NCBI GenBank assembly: GCA_046351235.1
Contig: JAXLYV010000001.1
Location: forward strand, 1,984,001 to 2,048,000
DNA from: JBBSAT01 sp046351235
GTDB taxonomy: Bacteria > Myxococcota_A > Polyangia > Polyangiales > Sandaracinaceae
Length of the DNA: 64,000 bases
Direction: 5' to 3'
Below the pieces are notes generated by a model, which saw only the letters and a program-made list of their open reading frames with translations, had not been told where the DNA came from and made no database searches. Positions 16,859 through 25,852 of this stretch are shown here, piece by piece. A program made the translations under genes and the position numbers. Position 1 is the stretch's first letter. The number at the start of each line of letters is the position of its first letter.

Positions 16859-19417
16859 TCAGTTGTTCTTCTTGTCGCGCGCGCGCGCCGCGAAGACGAG
16901 GCGCGCCCCCACGACGATGAAGGCCGCCGCCGCGTAGGGAAGCCACACCGGCGCGGTGCGCTCGGGCTCGGCCTCGGGCGCCGCGACCACTTCGCCGTGG
17001 ATCTCGAGATAGGGCTGCCCGCCGAGGCGCTCGGGCGTGGTGCCGACGTGCGAGACGCGCCCGTCGATCACCATGCGCGCGTCGATCGCGCCCAGCGCGT
17101 CCGTTCGCACGCGCACCACGAGGGGCACGCCGCCCGACTCCGGGCCGAGGACGTCCACCGGCGTGAAGTCCACGGCGACGCGGTCGTCGCCCGAGGCCAC
17201 GCTCACGCGCACATCGAGCCCCATCGCGGGAGCGCTCGCCGTGTTGTGCACCGTGAAGCGCCGCACGACCTCCGTGCCCACCGCGATCTCGCCCAGGTCG
17301 ATCGACGCGCTGCGCGTCGGCGCGCGGCCCGGGCAGCCCACGTCGGTGGCGCCGAGGCCGCGATCGATCTCGAAGCGCGCGATCGCCCCGTCGAGGAAAC
17401 CGCGGAAGACGCCGTGCACGTCGTGGTGCGCGCCGATCACGAGGGGGCCATCGCTGCGCACGTGGCCCCAGTCGTGATCGATCGTGACGAGCTCGCGCTG
17501 GCCGTCGAGCACGAAGAGCACCGTGCGCGCCTGCGCGTCGTACTGGAACAGGGCGTCGTGGAAGGCGCCATCGGTGATGCGGAGACCACGCGCGATCACG
17601 GGCCACGTACCGTGGCCGCCCACGTCCGGATCCGCGAAGAGCACGGCGAGCTCGTGCCCGGTGGCGGCAGGATCGCCCGCCGCGAGATCGCCGGCCTGCA
17701 CGAGGAGCGCCCAGTCGAGCAGCTCGTCGCGCGCGCCCGTCGGCTTGGAGAGCGCGAGATAGCGGCGCGCCTCGCGCCCGGTCGTGGGCGCGGCGTCGAG
17801 GTGGTCGAGGCGCACGCGCGCGACGACCGTGAAGCTCGACTCGCCGAACGAGACGGCCGGATGCGCGCCCACGGTCACGTAGGCACCGGCGGGCAGCGCG
17901 ATCGCCTCGCCCTCCGCGTGCGTGCCGTGGCCGGTGATCGCGAGATCGACCGGCGCGTGCGTCGCGAGATCGCTCCCGAGGTCGAGCGCCTGCATGCACG
18001 TCGTGCCCGGATCCGTCGGGAGCACGTCGTGACCGTCTTCGTCGCGTAGCGCCAGCACGGGAAAGCTGCGCGCGATCGGCCCGCTCGCCTCTTCGGCGCG
18101 CGCCGCCGCCAGGCGCTCCACGTCGGCGGGCCGCGCCGCGGCGAGGTCCTCGCTCTGCGCCGGGTCGGCCTCGAGGTCGTAGAGCTCGCGCACCCGATCC
18201 TCGCGCTCGATCAAGACGAGCGGGCCCTCGCGCGTCGCGAAGCGCGTCGCCGGCTCGCTGCCGCTCCGCTCGCGCCCGAGGAAGAAGAGCCGCTCGTGCG
18301 CCGCGTCCGTGCGCTCGCCGCGCAGCCAGGGCGCGAGCGAGACGCCGTCGAGCCGGGCCGGCGGCGGCGTCGCGGTGAGGTCGGTGACCGTCGCGAACAG
18401 ATCGTAGAGGGCGACGGGCGTCTCGCTCTCGCGCGCCTCGAAGTGCCCGCGCCAGCGCACGACGAGCGGCACGTGCAGGCCGCCCTCGTAGAGATCGCGC
18501 TTCTGCCCGCGCAGGCCCATCGCCGAGCCGAAGAAGCCGCTCTCGTGGCCGTCGGTCGTGACGGGACCGTTGTCGCTCGCGACGATCACGATCGTACTGC
18601 GCGGAAGCGCGTCGATCGCGTCGACGATGCGCCCCACGTCCGTGTCGAAGCGCTCGACCATGGTCGCGTACGCGCGCTCGACCTCGGGCCAGTCGTCCTC
18701 CGCGTGCGAGACGGCGGGTGGATCGAAGGTCCGGTGCGGCAGCGTGCTCGCGAAGTAGAGGAAGAAGGGACGATCCTCGCGCGCCGCCTGCGCCACGAAC
18801 GCGAGCGCGTCCTCGACGAAGAGATCCTCGTCGTAGGTGACCGACGCGCCCCCCGCGTTGCCGGGGATCGCGCGCCAGCTCTCGCCGGCGAGCAAGCGCT
18901 CGGGGTAGTGGTCTTGCGCGCGCGCCTGATCGACCACCGCGAGCACGTGCGAGAAGCCCATCTCGGCCGGCATCGAGAACGTGCCGAAGGGCTCCCCCTC
19001 CTCGGTCTCCCCGCCGAGCCCCCACTTGCCGATCAGCGCCGTGCGGTAGCCGGCGTGCCCGAGCACCTCGGCGATCGTCGGGTCCGCGAGGCCGATCGGG
19101 AGGTTGGGCTGATCGTTGTGGTCGACCGTGCAGTGCCCCGCGTGCAGGCCCGTCATCAGCGCGCAGCGCGAGGGCGCGCAGACGGGGGCTGCCGAGTACG
19201 CGTGCACCATCCGCACGCCTTCGGCGGCGAGCGCGTCGATCCGCGGCGTACGGATGCGCGTCTGCCCGTAGCAGCCGAGATCGCCCGGGCCGAGATCGTC
19301 GGCGAGCAGGATCACGACGTTGGGGCGCTCGCTCGCGGTCGCCGGCGCGGGCTGGGCCCGTGCGGAGAGCGGCGCCGCGATCAGCAGGGCCAGGGCGAGG
19401 GTGGCGAGGTCACGCAC
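16859..19417 (-). CDS. Membrane-tethered sulfatase with LamG-like domain
   Basis: 852 residues from GTG 19417. Signal peptide 1-22. The sulfatase domain (about 31-470) has the metal ligands Asp40-Asp41 (LLADDLGPGD) and the modification motif VCAPSRCALMTG with Cys80 as the formylglycine precursor. Residues about 500-680 resemble a LamG/concanavalin sandwich (SFTVVARVRLD, GVFRGFLDGAIARFEID). Next is an Ig-like domain, then a C-terminal helix (VWLPYAAAAFIVVGARLVF) with a basic tail as anchor. It should hydrolyse sulfate esters on a glycan at the cell surface. It overlaps the TPR gene by eight bases and faces the FGE gene. Confidence 0.93.
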   Translation of the reverse strand: MRDLATLALALLIAAPLSARAQPAPATASERPNVVILLADDLGPGDLGCYGQTRIRTPRIDALAAEGVRMVHAYSAAPVCAPSRCALMTGLHAGHCTVDHNDQPNLPIGLADPTIAEVLGHAGYRTALIGKWGLGGETEEGEPFGTFSMPAEMGFSHVLAVVDQARAQDHYPERLLAGESWRAIPGNAGGASVTYDEDLFVEDALAFVAQAAREDRPFFLYFASTLPHRTFDPPAVSHAEDDWPEVERAYATMVERFDTDVGRIVDAIDALPRSTIVIVASDNGPVTTDGHESGFFGSAMGLRGQKRDLYEGGLHVPLVVRWRGHFEARESETPVALYDLFATVTDLTATPPPARLDGVSLAPWLRGERTDAAHERLFFLGRERSGSEPATRFATREGPLVLIEREDRVRELYDLEADPAQSEDLAAARPADVERLAAARAEEASGPIARSFPVLALRDEDGHDVLPTDPGTTCMQALDLGSDLATHAPVDLAITGHGTHAEGEAIALPAGAYVTVGAHPAVSFGESSFTVVARVRLDHLDAAPTTGREARRYLALSKPTGARDELLDWALLVQAGDLAAGDPAATGHELAVLFADPDVGGHGTWPVIARGLRITDGAFHDALFQYDAQARTVLFVLDGQRELVTIDHDWGHVRSDGPLVIGAHHDVHGVFRGFLDGAIARFEIDRGLGATDVGCPGRAPTRSASIDLGEIAVGTEVVRRFTVHNTASAPAMGLDVRVSVASGDDRVAVDFTPVDVLGPESGGVPLVVRVRTDALGAIDARMVIDGRVSHVGTTPERLGGQPYLEIHGEVVAAPEAEPERTAPVWLPYAAAAFIVVGARLVFAARARDKKNN

Positions 19418-20114
19418 CCTTGGCCATGCGCAGGTACATCTGGGCGGCCTTGTGATCGGGGTCGATCTCGATGGCCTTCTCCCACGCCGCGATCGCGCCC
19501 TTGCTGTCGCCGAGGCTGAGCAGCGTGACGCCGAGCGCCACGTGCGCCGGCAGGTAGCGCGGGCGCGCCGCGATCGCCTCGTCGAGCTCGAACTTCGCCG
19601 CGTCGAGATCGCCCGCCTGCCGGTAGAGGTTGCTGAGCTTCAGGCGCAGATCGGCGAACGTGGGGCAGAGCAGGATCGCCTTGCGCAGCTCGTGCATCGC
19701 GTCCTGCGGCATGCCCGCATCGACGTAGGCCTGCGCGACCTCGGCGTGGAGGTTCGCGATCTTGCCCTTCACGAAGGGATCGAGCTGCCCCGGCGTGCCC
19801 TCGCCGCGCGAGAGCGCCGCCGCGTAGATGCGCTTGGCCTCGTCGTAGCGTCCGAGATCGTTGTACGTGACGGCGAGGTTGAGGGCCGCTTCCGTGTAGT
19901 TCGGGTTGACGTGGAGCGCTTCCTCGAACGACGCCTGCGCCTCGTCGAAGCGGCCGCGGTCGTGATGGATGACGCCGAGCATGTTGTAGACGTCGGCGAA
20001 GCCCTTGTCGCCGCGGTCGAGCACCTGCTTGAGGTAGTGCTCCGCCTTGTCGAACTCGCGTTTGTCGTAGTGCTCGCGGCCGAGCGAGAGAAGCTGCTTG
20101 GTGCGTTCGTCCAT
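19410..20114 (-). CDS. TPR repeat protein
   Basis: 234 residues from ATG 20114, without a signal peptide. At least five tetratricopeptide units are visible, for example FADVYNMLGVIHHDRGRFDEA, TEAALNLAVTYNDLGRYDEA and PAHVALGVTLLSLGDSKGA, with the usual Gly8/Ala20 spacing. TPR proteins scaffold complexes. The stop overlaps the sulfatase start by eight bases, so the two are co-transcribed and it may help assemble or regulate that enzyme. The upstream in-frame codons lie in a repeat element and are not coding. Confidence 0.88.
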   Translation of the reverse strand: MDERTKQLLSLGREHYDKREFDKAEHYLKQVLDRGDKGFADVYNMLGVIHHDRGRFDEAQASFEEALHVNPNYTEAALNLAVTYNDLGRYDEAKRIYAAALSRGEGTPGQLDPFVKGKIANLHAEVAQAYVDAGMPQDAMHELRKAILLCPTFADLRLKLSNLYRQAGDLDAAKFELDEAIAARPRYLPAHVALGVTLLSLGDSKGAIAAWEKAIEIDPDHKAAQMYLRMAKGA

Positions 20115-20146
20115 CGAGGTGCCTGATTGTAGATCGGGAGGCCCGG

Positions 20147-20228
20147 GAGATCTCTGCCGGAGTGGTCCGCGGCGCGGACCCGACACAATTGTGTCGGCCC
20201 GGCTCGCCGGGCACTCCGGCCGAGATCA
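20147..20228 (-). repeat. Cloverleaf-type repeat, family 1 copy A
   Basis: 82-base element read on the minus strand. It begins TGATCTCG at the stop codon of the TPR-exported gene and ends GAGATCTC. Outer arms pair (GATCTC with GAGATC, CCGGAGT with ACTCCGG) and enclose three hairpins: arms CCCGGC/GCCGGG, the palindrome CGACACAATTGTGTCG, and GGTCCGC/GCGGACC. An almost identical copy (copy B) lies in opposite orientation at 22952. Confidence 0.9.
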
Positions 20229-21512
20229 GTGAATCTCGCGGAGCGCCTGCTCGACGTGGGAGCGGTCGAAGTCACCCGTGCCCGCGAGCGCGCGCTGGTA
20301 GTAGTCCCGTGCCGCCGGCGTCTCGTGGCGAGCGCGGGCGATGTCGCCGTAGAGGGCGAGCGCCTGGGCCACGGTCGGCTGCGACTCGAGGAGCCGGTCG
20401 AGGAAGGCGGCCGCGAGCGAGTCGCGGCGCAGCGAGTGGGCGAGGATCGCCGCCCGAATCAGGGGCTGCGAGGCTCGCGGATCGAGATCGGCGGCGTGAT
20501 CGTAGGCCTCGAAGGCCTCTTCCTCGCGCTCGGTGTGGGCGAGCACGTCGGCGAGCGCGAGGGTCGCCGCGGCATCGTTCGGGACGAGCTCGATCGCACG
20601 ACGCAGCTCGGGCTCGGCGCCGGCGAAGTCGCCCCGCGCCACCAGCACGCGCCCGAGACCGGTGTGAGCCGGCGGGTGATCGCGGCGCGCGGCGATCGCC
20701 GCGCGGTAGGCGGCCTCGGCCCCGTCGAGATCGCTCGCCGCGAGGAGCGCGTCGCCGAGCGCCGTGCTCGCCTCGGGCCAGCCGGGCCGGCCCGCGACGG
20801 CCGCGCGCAGGAACGTGCGCCCCTCGTCGGTCGTGCCGAGCAAGCGCCCGAGCTCGTACTGGACCTCGGGGTGGGCCGGCGCGAGCGCGAGCGCGGCGCG
20901 CAGCTCCCGGATCGCGTCGTCGCGGCGACCGGCCGCCGCGTAGAGGCGCCCGAGGCCGAGGTGCGGATCGGCCTCGCTCGCGCGCGCGGCGATCGCCCGC
21001 TGATACGCGCTCTCGGACTCGGTGACCGAGGCGCGCAGGCGGTGCGCGTCGCCGAGCGCGACGAGCGCCTCGTAATTCGTGGCCTCCTGCGCGAGCGCGG
21101 CGTCGAGCTGCTCGAAGGCGCGCGCGCTGCGGTTCCACACCAAGTCCGAGCGCGCGTTGCAGACCTGCGTGAGCACGGCGTGCCCGTCGACGCGCGTCAT
21201 CGCGCGGCAGGCGGCCTCGCTCGCGCGGTGATCGCCTTCGGCGAACGAGACGCGCGCCACGTCGAAGAGCGCCTCGAGCGAGCGGGCGCGCAGGCGCGAG
21301 GCACGCTGCAGCTGCGTCGTCGCCTCGCGGTAGTGACCGGCGCGCAAGAGGCCGATGCCGAGCGCGCGCTGCGCGTCGTAGTCGCGCGCCGAAGCACGCG
21401 CCGCCTCCCGCAGCTGCGCGAGCTCGGTCTCCTGGGCGGAGGCGAGCCCGGGCGCGGCCCAGGACGACAGAGAGAAGAGAACGACGAACGAGAGAGGCAC
21501 GGACCGACGCAT
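20226..21512 (-). CDS. Exported TPR-repeat protein
   Basis: 428 residues from ATG 21512. Signal peptide MRRSVPLSFVVLFSLSSWAA ends near GLASAQ. The mature protein is nearly all tetratricopeptide units, about ten (DYDAQRALGIGLLRAGHYREA, ADPHLGLGRLYAAAGRRDDA, PPAHTGLGRVLVARGDFAGA and others), making a periplasmic superhelical scaffold. The gene is divergent from the halogenase-like gene, and its stop codon forms the first bases of repeat element A. Function unknown beyond protein binding. Confidence 0.88.
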   Translation of the reverse strand: MRRSVPLSFVVLFSLSSWAAPGLASAQETELAQLREAARASARDYDAQRALGIGLLRAGHYREATTQLQRASRLRARSLEALFDVARVSFAEGDHRASEAACRAMTRVDGHAVLTQVCNARSDLVWNRSARAFEQLDAALAQEATNYEALVALGDAHRLRASVTESESAYQRAIAARASEADPHLGLGRLYAAAGRRDDAIRELRAALALAPAHPEVQYELGRLLGTTDEGRTFLRAAVAGRPGWPEASTALGDALLAASDLDGAEAAYRAAIAARRDHPPAHTGLGRVLVARGDFAGAEPELRRAIELVPNDAAATLALADVLAHTEREEEAFEAYDHAADLDPRASQPLIRAAILAHSLRRDSLAAAFLDRLLESQPTVAQALALYGDIARARHETPAARDYYQRALAGTGDFDRSHVEQALREIH

Positions 21513-21718
21513 GGTCCCTCCGAAGACGTTTCCGCCCGGCCCGGGCGGAGAAGCCGCGATCGTGTACGTGGTCGCGCCCGGACGCAAAGTGTCGGCAGGC
21601 TTCCGCGCCGAGCGGACGAGCGGGCCCGGCTCCCGCGCCTCGGCAGGGGCCTGGCCGAGCGGATGGGATCCTCACGCCGGTGCATGCGAGCCCCGCGGGG
21701 GCGCGGCATCATGGGGCC

Positions 21719-22954
21719 GTGCAGACCGACTTCGACGTGGTGGTGATCGGTGGCGGCCCGGCGGGCGCGACCGTGGGCGGCCTTCTCGCGAAGGCGAACG
21801 TGAAGACGCTGGTGCTCGAGCGCGAGACCTTCCCGCGCTTCCACATCGGCGAGTCGCTCCTTCCCTGCGACCTCGCGGTGTTCGCCGCGCTCGGCCTCGA
21901 TCCGAAGGCCGCGGGCTACCTCCACAAGGCGGGCGCGGAGTTCCTCGACGAGCGCACGAAGGGCCACCAGACCTACCTCTTCGACGACGCGCTGCCGGGA
22001 ACGCCCGACCACGCTTACCAGGTCGAGCGCTCGAAGTTCGATCACTGGCTCCTCGAGCACGCGCGCTCGCTCGGCGCCGAGGTCCACTACGGCGAGCGCG
22101 TCACCGAGGTCGTCGTGCCCGAGTCGGGCGGCGCCCCGAACGAGGTCGTCGTGCGCTCGGCGGCCGGCACCTATCGCGCGCGCTACGTCGTCGACGCGAC
22201 CGGGCAGGACGCGCTCTTCGGCCGCCGCGATCGCACGAACACCTCCATCGAGGACTTCGGCCTGGCCGCGACCTTCTCGCATTTCGTGGACCTCGATCCC
22301 GGCGTCGATCGCGCGCTCTGCGAGACCGAGCGCGGCAACATCAAGATCCTCTTCGTCGACGATGGCTGGTGCTGGGGCATCCCGCTCGGCGACCGCAAGA
22401 TCAGCATCGGCCTCGTCACGCGGCGCAAGGGCATCAAGACCGAGTGGCTCGGCGAGATGATCGAGAGCTCGCCCTTCCTCTCGCGCGTCACGAAGGGCGC
22501 GAGCCAGCCGCGACGTCCCGGCGTGATCTCGAGCTTCAGCTTCCACAACCGCGTGCAGCACGGCGCGCGCTGGTCGTGCGCCGGCGACGCCGCGTGCTTC
22601 CTCGACCCGGTCTTCTCGAGCGGCGTCTCGCTGGGCATGGTCGGCGCGCAGGATCTGGTGCGGCGCCTGGTCCCCGCGCTCGCCGAGGGCAGCGAAGCGC
22701 GCGCCGACCTGATGGACGCGCACGCGACGCACCTCGCGCACGCCTACAACGTGTTCGCGACGCTGATCAACAGCTGGTACCACACGTCCCTCCTGCACGG
22801 GCTCTTCTTCGCGGCGGAGCAGGACGCGCTCTTGCGCAAGGGCGTGACGAGCGTGCTCGCGGGCGACGTGTGGCGCGAGGACAACCCCTTCCAGCAGAAG
22901 CTCATGGCGAGCGCCCGGCGCCGGAAGATCCTGGTGCCCGAGCTGCGCGCCTGA
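21719..22954 (+). CDS. Flavin-dependent halogenase-like oxidoreductase
   Basis: 411 residues from GTG 21719, chosen because it places the dinucleotide fold at the N-terminus (FDVVVIGGGPAGATVGGLL). Downstream are FPRFHIGESLLP, VVDATGQDALFGRR and the second FAD motif CAGDAACFLDPVFSSG. The sequence WCWGIPL matches WxWxIP, the motif used to recognise FADH2-dependent halogenases and missing from ordinary monooxygenases. So it may chlorinate or brominate a small molecule or carrier-bound substrate; an oxidase of the same fold is the alternative. No partner flavin reductase or biosynthetic enzyme adjoins it. Its stop opens repeat element B. Confidence 0.75.
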   Translation: MQTDFDVVVIGGGPAGATVGGLLAKANVKTLVLERETFPRFHIGESLLPCDLAVFAALGLDPKAAGYLHKAGAEFLDERTKGHQTYLFDDALPGTPDHAYQVERSKFDHWLLEHARSLGAEVHYGERVTEVVVPESGGAPNEVVVRSAAGTYRARYVVDATGQDALFGRRDRTNTSIEDFGLAATFSHFVDLDPGVDRALCETERGNIKILFVDDGWCWGIPLGDRKISIGLVTRRKGIKTEWLGEMIESSPFLSRVTKGASQPRRPGVISSFSFHNRVQHGARWSCAGDAACFLDPVFSSGVSLGMVGAQDLVRRLVPALAEGSEARADLMDAHATHLAHAYNVFATLINSWYHTSLLHGLFFAAEQDALLRKGVTSVLAGDVWREDNPFQQKLMASARRRKILVPELRA

Positions 22955-23033
22955 TCTCGACCGGAGTGCCCGGCGAGCCGGGCCGACACAATCGTGTCGG
23001 GTCCGCGCCGCGGACCACTCCGGCAGAGATCTC
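22952..23033 (+). repeat. Cloverleaf-type repeat, family 1 copy B
   Basis: 82-base near-identical inverted copy of the element at 20147-20228, differing at about two positions by eye (AATT to AATC in the central palindrome and G to A in the outer arm). It starts with the TGA stop of the halogenase-like gene and ends GAGATCTC, which it shares with the tandem diverged element C. Confidence 0.9.
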
Positions 23034-23107
23034 GACCGGATTGGCCGCGAATCCAAGAGACCGAATTGCGTAGGGCCCGCTCGTGCGGGCCACTCCGGTC
23101 GAGATCA
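23028..23107 (-). repeat. Cloverleaf-type repeat, diverged relative (copy C)
   Basis: 80 bases. Outer arms GATCTCGACCGG and CCGGTCGAGATC pair perfectly. Inside are hairpins GGATT/AATCC and GGCCCGC/GCGGGCC; the middle palindrome of family 1 is lost. Read on the minus strand it begins with the TGA stop of the histidine kinase gene (TGATCTCGACCGGAGTGG). It shares GATCTC with element B, so two units lie back to back between convergent genes. Confidence 0.8.
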
Positions 23108-25747
23108 GCCGAGCGCCTGCCGAACGGACTCGGCGAGGAGCTCGATCGTGTAGGGCTTCGGCAGGCGGATCGCCCCTTCGATCCGCTCGAGGTCGATGTC
23201 GGTGTGCCCCGAGACGACGATGGCAGGCAAGGAGGGCTGTCGCTCGCGCAGCTTCGCGAGCAGCTCGGGGCCGCTCATGCCGGGCATCATGACGTCGGTC
23301 ACGAGCAGCTCGATCGGCTCGGCCGCGGTGGCGACGAGCTCGAGCGCGCTCTCGCCGCTCGCCGCGACGAGCACGCGATGGCCGAGGCGCTCGAGGATGC
23401 GGCGCCCGGCGTTGCGCACGAGGGGGTCGTCGTCGACGAGGAGGATGCGCTTGCTCGCGACGAGCGCCGGCGTGGCGGGCAGGCTCGGCGCATCGCTCTC
23501 GGCGCTCGATCCCTCGACGCGGGGCAGGTACAGGTCGAAACGTGCGCCGTGGCCGGGCGTGCTCTCGACGTGGATCGTGCCACCGAGCTGGCGCGCGATG
23601 CCGTACGAGGTGGCCAAGCCGAGCCCGGTGCCGTGCGGCTTGGTCGTGAAGAAGGGCTCGAACAGGTGCTCGCGCGTCGCGGCGTCGATGCCCTCGCCGT
23701 CGTCGCGCACGGAGAAGACGGCGTAGTTGCCCGCCGCGATCCCGAGGGTCCCGGCGCGCACGGCGTCCACGCTCTCGAGGCGGGTCGCGAGCTCGACCGA
23801 GCCGCCGCGCGGCAACGCGTCGCGCGCGTTCACCGCGAGGTTGACCACCACCTGCTCGAGCTGGCTCACGTCGACCCGCACGTAGCCGCCCGACGCCTCG
23901 AGCCGCGTCGTGAGCCGGATGTCGTCGCCGAGCAGGCGCGCGAGCATCTGCGACATCGCGCGCACCGAAGGATCGAGCGACACGTTCTCGAGCTCGACGA
24001 CCTGACGACGCGCGAACGCGAGGAGCTGCTTCGTGAGGTCGCGCGCACGCTCGGCTGCATGGCGCATCGTGTCGAGCTCGTCGCGCACGCTCGGAGGTGC
24101 GTCGTCCTCGGCGAGCGTGATCGACGCCAGGATGACGGTGAGAAGGTTGTTGAAGTCGTGGGCGACGCCGCCAGCCAGACGCCCGAGGCTCTCGAGACGG
24201 CGACCGCGAGAGAGGGCCTCCTCGAGGCGCACGCGATCGGTGACGTCGGTCAGCGTTCCCGTGAGGAAGTCGCGGCGCGGCTCCACGACGTGCCGGCCCG
24301 TGGCGCGAATCCATCGGATCGCCCCGTTCTTCTGCACGTGCCGATATTCCACATCGAACGCGGCCGGGCCCGGGAGCACGCGCGCCACTTCGGCGCCGAC
24401 TCGCTCGAGATCGTCGGGGTGGATGTTCTCGAGGAACCCCTCGACCCCGTCGCGCACGTCGGGCCCGAAGAGCGCGCCCAAGTGGGGCGACCAGGCACCC
24501 ACGTTGGTCGCCGGCTCCCACTCGAAGACGCCCATCTTCGCGGCCTCGAGCGCGACCTCGAGCCAGCGCTCGCTCCGCTGGAGCGCCGCCGCCGTCCGAC
24601 GCACCTCCGTCAGATCCCGGAACATGGCGACCGAGCCGACGACCCTTCCCTCGGCCCACACCGGAGAAGCGCTCGCGCTCGCCACCACGTGGGTGCCGTC
24701 GTCGCAGATGAACTCCACCTCGAACGTCTCGTTGAGCCCTTGCCGGCGCCGCGCGAAGCGCTCCGCGAGCCGCGCGCGCTCGGCGTCGTCGAAGAAGTCG
24801 AACGCCTTGGCCGTGGCCAGGCGCTCCACGGTGGTGCGCAGCAGCTCGGCCATGCGGCGGTTGACGAAGAGCGTGTTGCCCTCGAGGTCGGTCGACCAGA
24901 CGCCCTCGGAGGTGGACTCGAGGATGTCGCGGTAGCGCCGCTCGCTCTCGCGCATCGCGACGAGGCTCGCCTCGCGCTCGGTCACGTCGGTCAGCGTGCA
25001 TGCGATCGAGCGCGCGGCGCCGTCCAGGGGATCGGGGATCGGCTGGGCGCTGACGAGGCACCACTTCGTCCGGCCGTCCGCCAGCACGAGGCCGAGCTTG
25101 ATGGCGCGCACGCCGACCTTGTGCGCGCGCGCCACGTTCCACGGGAGCTGCCCGGGCGCGGACGAGTCGCCGGTCTCGGCGATCCACGCCGCGAGCGTCG
25201 CGGGGTCGCGCCCGATCAGGTCGCCGACCGAGACCTCGAAGAGGCGCGCGGCCGGCTCGTTCGCGCTCAACACGACGCTGCGCTCGGCGTCGACGACGAG
25301 CACGGCCTCGAGCATCGAAGAGACGACGGCGGCGTGTCGGAGCTCGGCGCTCCGGCGCAGCTGCTCGAGCTCCGTCGGGCCCGTCGCGTCCTGCACGTGG
25401 AGCACGAGTAGGTCGGGCGGAACGAAGGCGAACACGAGGCGGAGCCGCACGAGCTCGTGGGCCGTGCGATCGAAGCGCCGGACCTGGAGCTCGATCGGGA
25501 TCGCCTTGCGCTCGTCCATCGCGCGGTGCGCGGCCGCGAGCGCCTCGGGCTGATCGGCGTAGAGACGAGAGAGCGGCTTGCCGACCATGCCGAGCATCGC
25601 GTTCTGCAGAGGCGAGAAGAGCCGCGCTGCGGGGTTGATCGCGAGCAGGATGAACTCGGTGCCCACGCGGCGCAGCAAGTACGCCGGCGTCGGTGACGAG
25701 AGGAAGAGCGCCCAGAGGCCCTCTTCGACGTCGTGATCGGTCTCCAT
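23105..25747 (-). CDS. PAS-rich hybrid histidine kinase
   Basis: 880 residues without membrane helices, so a cytoplasmic sensor. Four PAS-like segments occupy about 1-510, one with the PAC-type ending VEYRHVQKNGAIRWI. The HisKA helix has phospho-acceptor His530 in GGVAHDFNNLLT. The ATPase domain shows the N-box NLAVNARDA, DDGEGID and GTGLGLAT. A C-terminal receiver follows after a linker (ILLVDDDPL, phospho-acceptor Asp818 in LLVTDVMMPG, Lys in LPKPY). Hybrid kinases of this class relay phosphate internally and onward. No transcriptional regulator is adjacent. Start ATG 25747 precedes DHDVEEGLWALF. Confidence 0.93.
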   Translation of the reverse strand: METDHDVEEGLWALFLSSPTPAYLLRRVGTEFILLAINPAARLFSPLQNAMLGMVGKPLSRLYADQPEALAAAHRAMDERKAIPIELQVRRFDRTAHELVRLRLVFAFVPPDLLVLHVQDATGPTELEQLRRSAELRHAAVVSSMLEAVLVVDAERSVVLSANEPAARLFEVSVGDLIGRDPATLAAWIAETGDSSAPGQLPWNVARAHKVGVRAIKLGLVLADGRTKWCLVSAQPIPDPLDGAARSIACTLTDVTEREASLVAMRESERRYRDILESTSEGVWSTDLEGNTLFVNRRMAELLRTTVERLATAKAFDFFDDAERARLAERFARRRQGLNETFEVEFICDDGTHVVASASASPVWAEGRVVGSVAMFRDLTEVRRTAAALQRSERWLEVALEAAKMGVFEWEPATNVGAWSPHLGALFGPDVRDGVEGFLENIHPDDLERVGAEVARVLPGPAAFDVEYRHVQKNGAIRWIRATGRHVVEPRRDFLTGTLTDVTDRVRLEEALSRGRRLESLGRLAGGVAHDFNNLLTVILASITLAEDDAPPSVRDELDTMRHAAERARDLTKQLLAFARRQVVELENVSLDPSVRAMSQMLARLLGDDIRLTTRLEASGGYVRVDVSQLEQVVVNLAVNARDALPRGGSVELATRLESVDAVRAGTLGIAAGNYAVFSVRDDGEGIDAATREHLFEPFFTTKPHGTGLGLATSYGIARQLGGTIHVESTPGHGARFDLYLPRVEGSSAESDAPSLPATPALVASKRILLVDDDPLVRNAGRRILERLGHRVLVAASGESALELVATAAEPIELLVTDVMMPGMSGPELLAKLRERQPSLPAIVVSGHTDIDLERIEGAIRLPKPYTIELLAESVRQALG

Positions 25748-25852
25748 CCCCTCGGGCCATGGTAGCCGACGGATTCCGAGAAGGATCGGTCTTCCTGTGA
25801 GGACCGCACCGTCGCCGTTGCCTCCGGCCGTGGAAGCACCGAAGCTCGGTGG

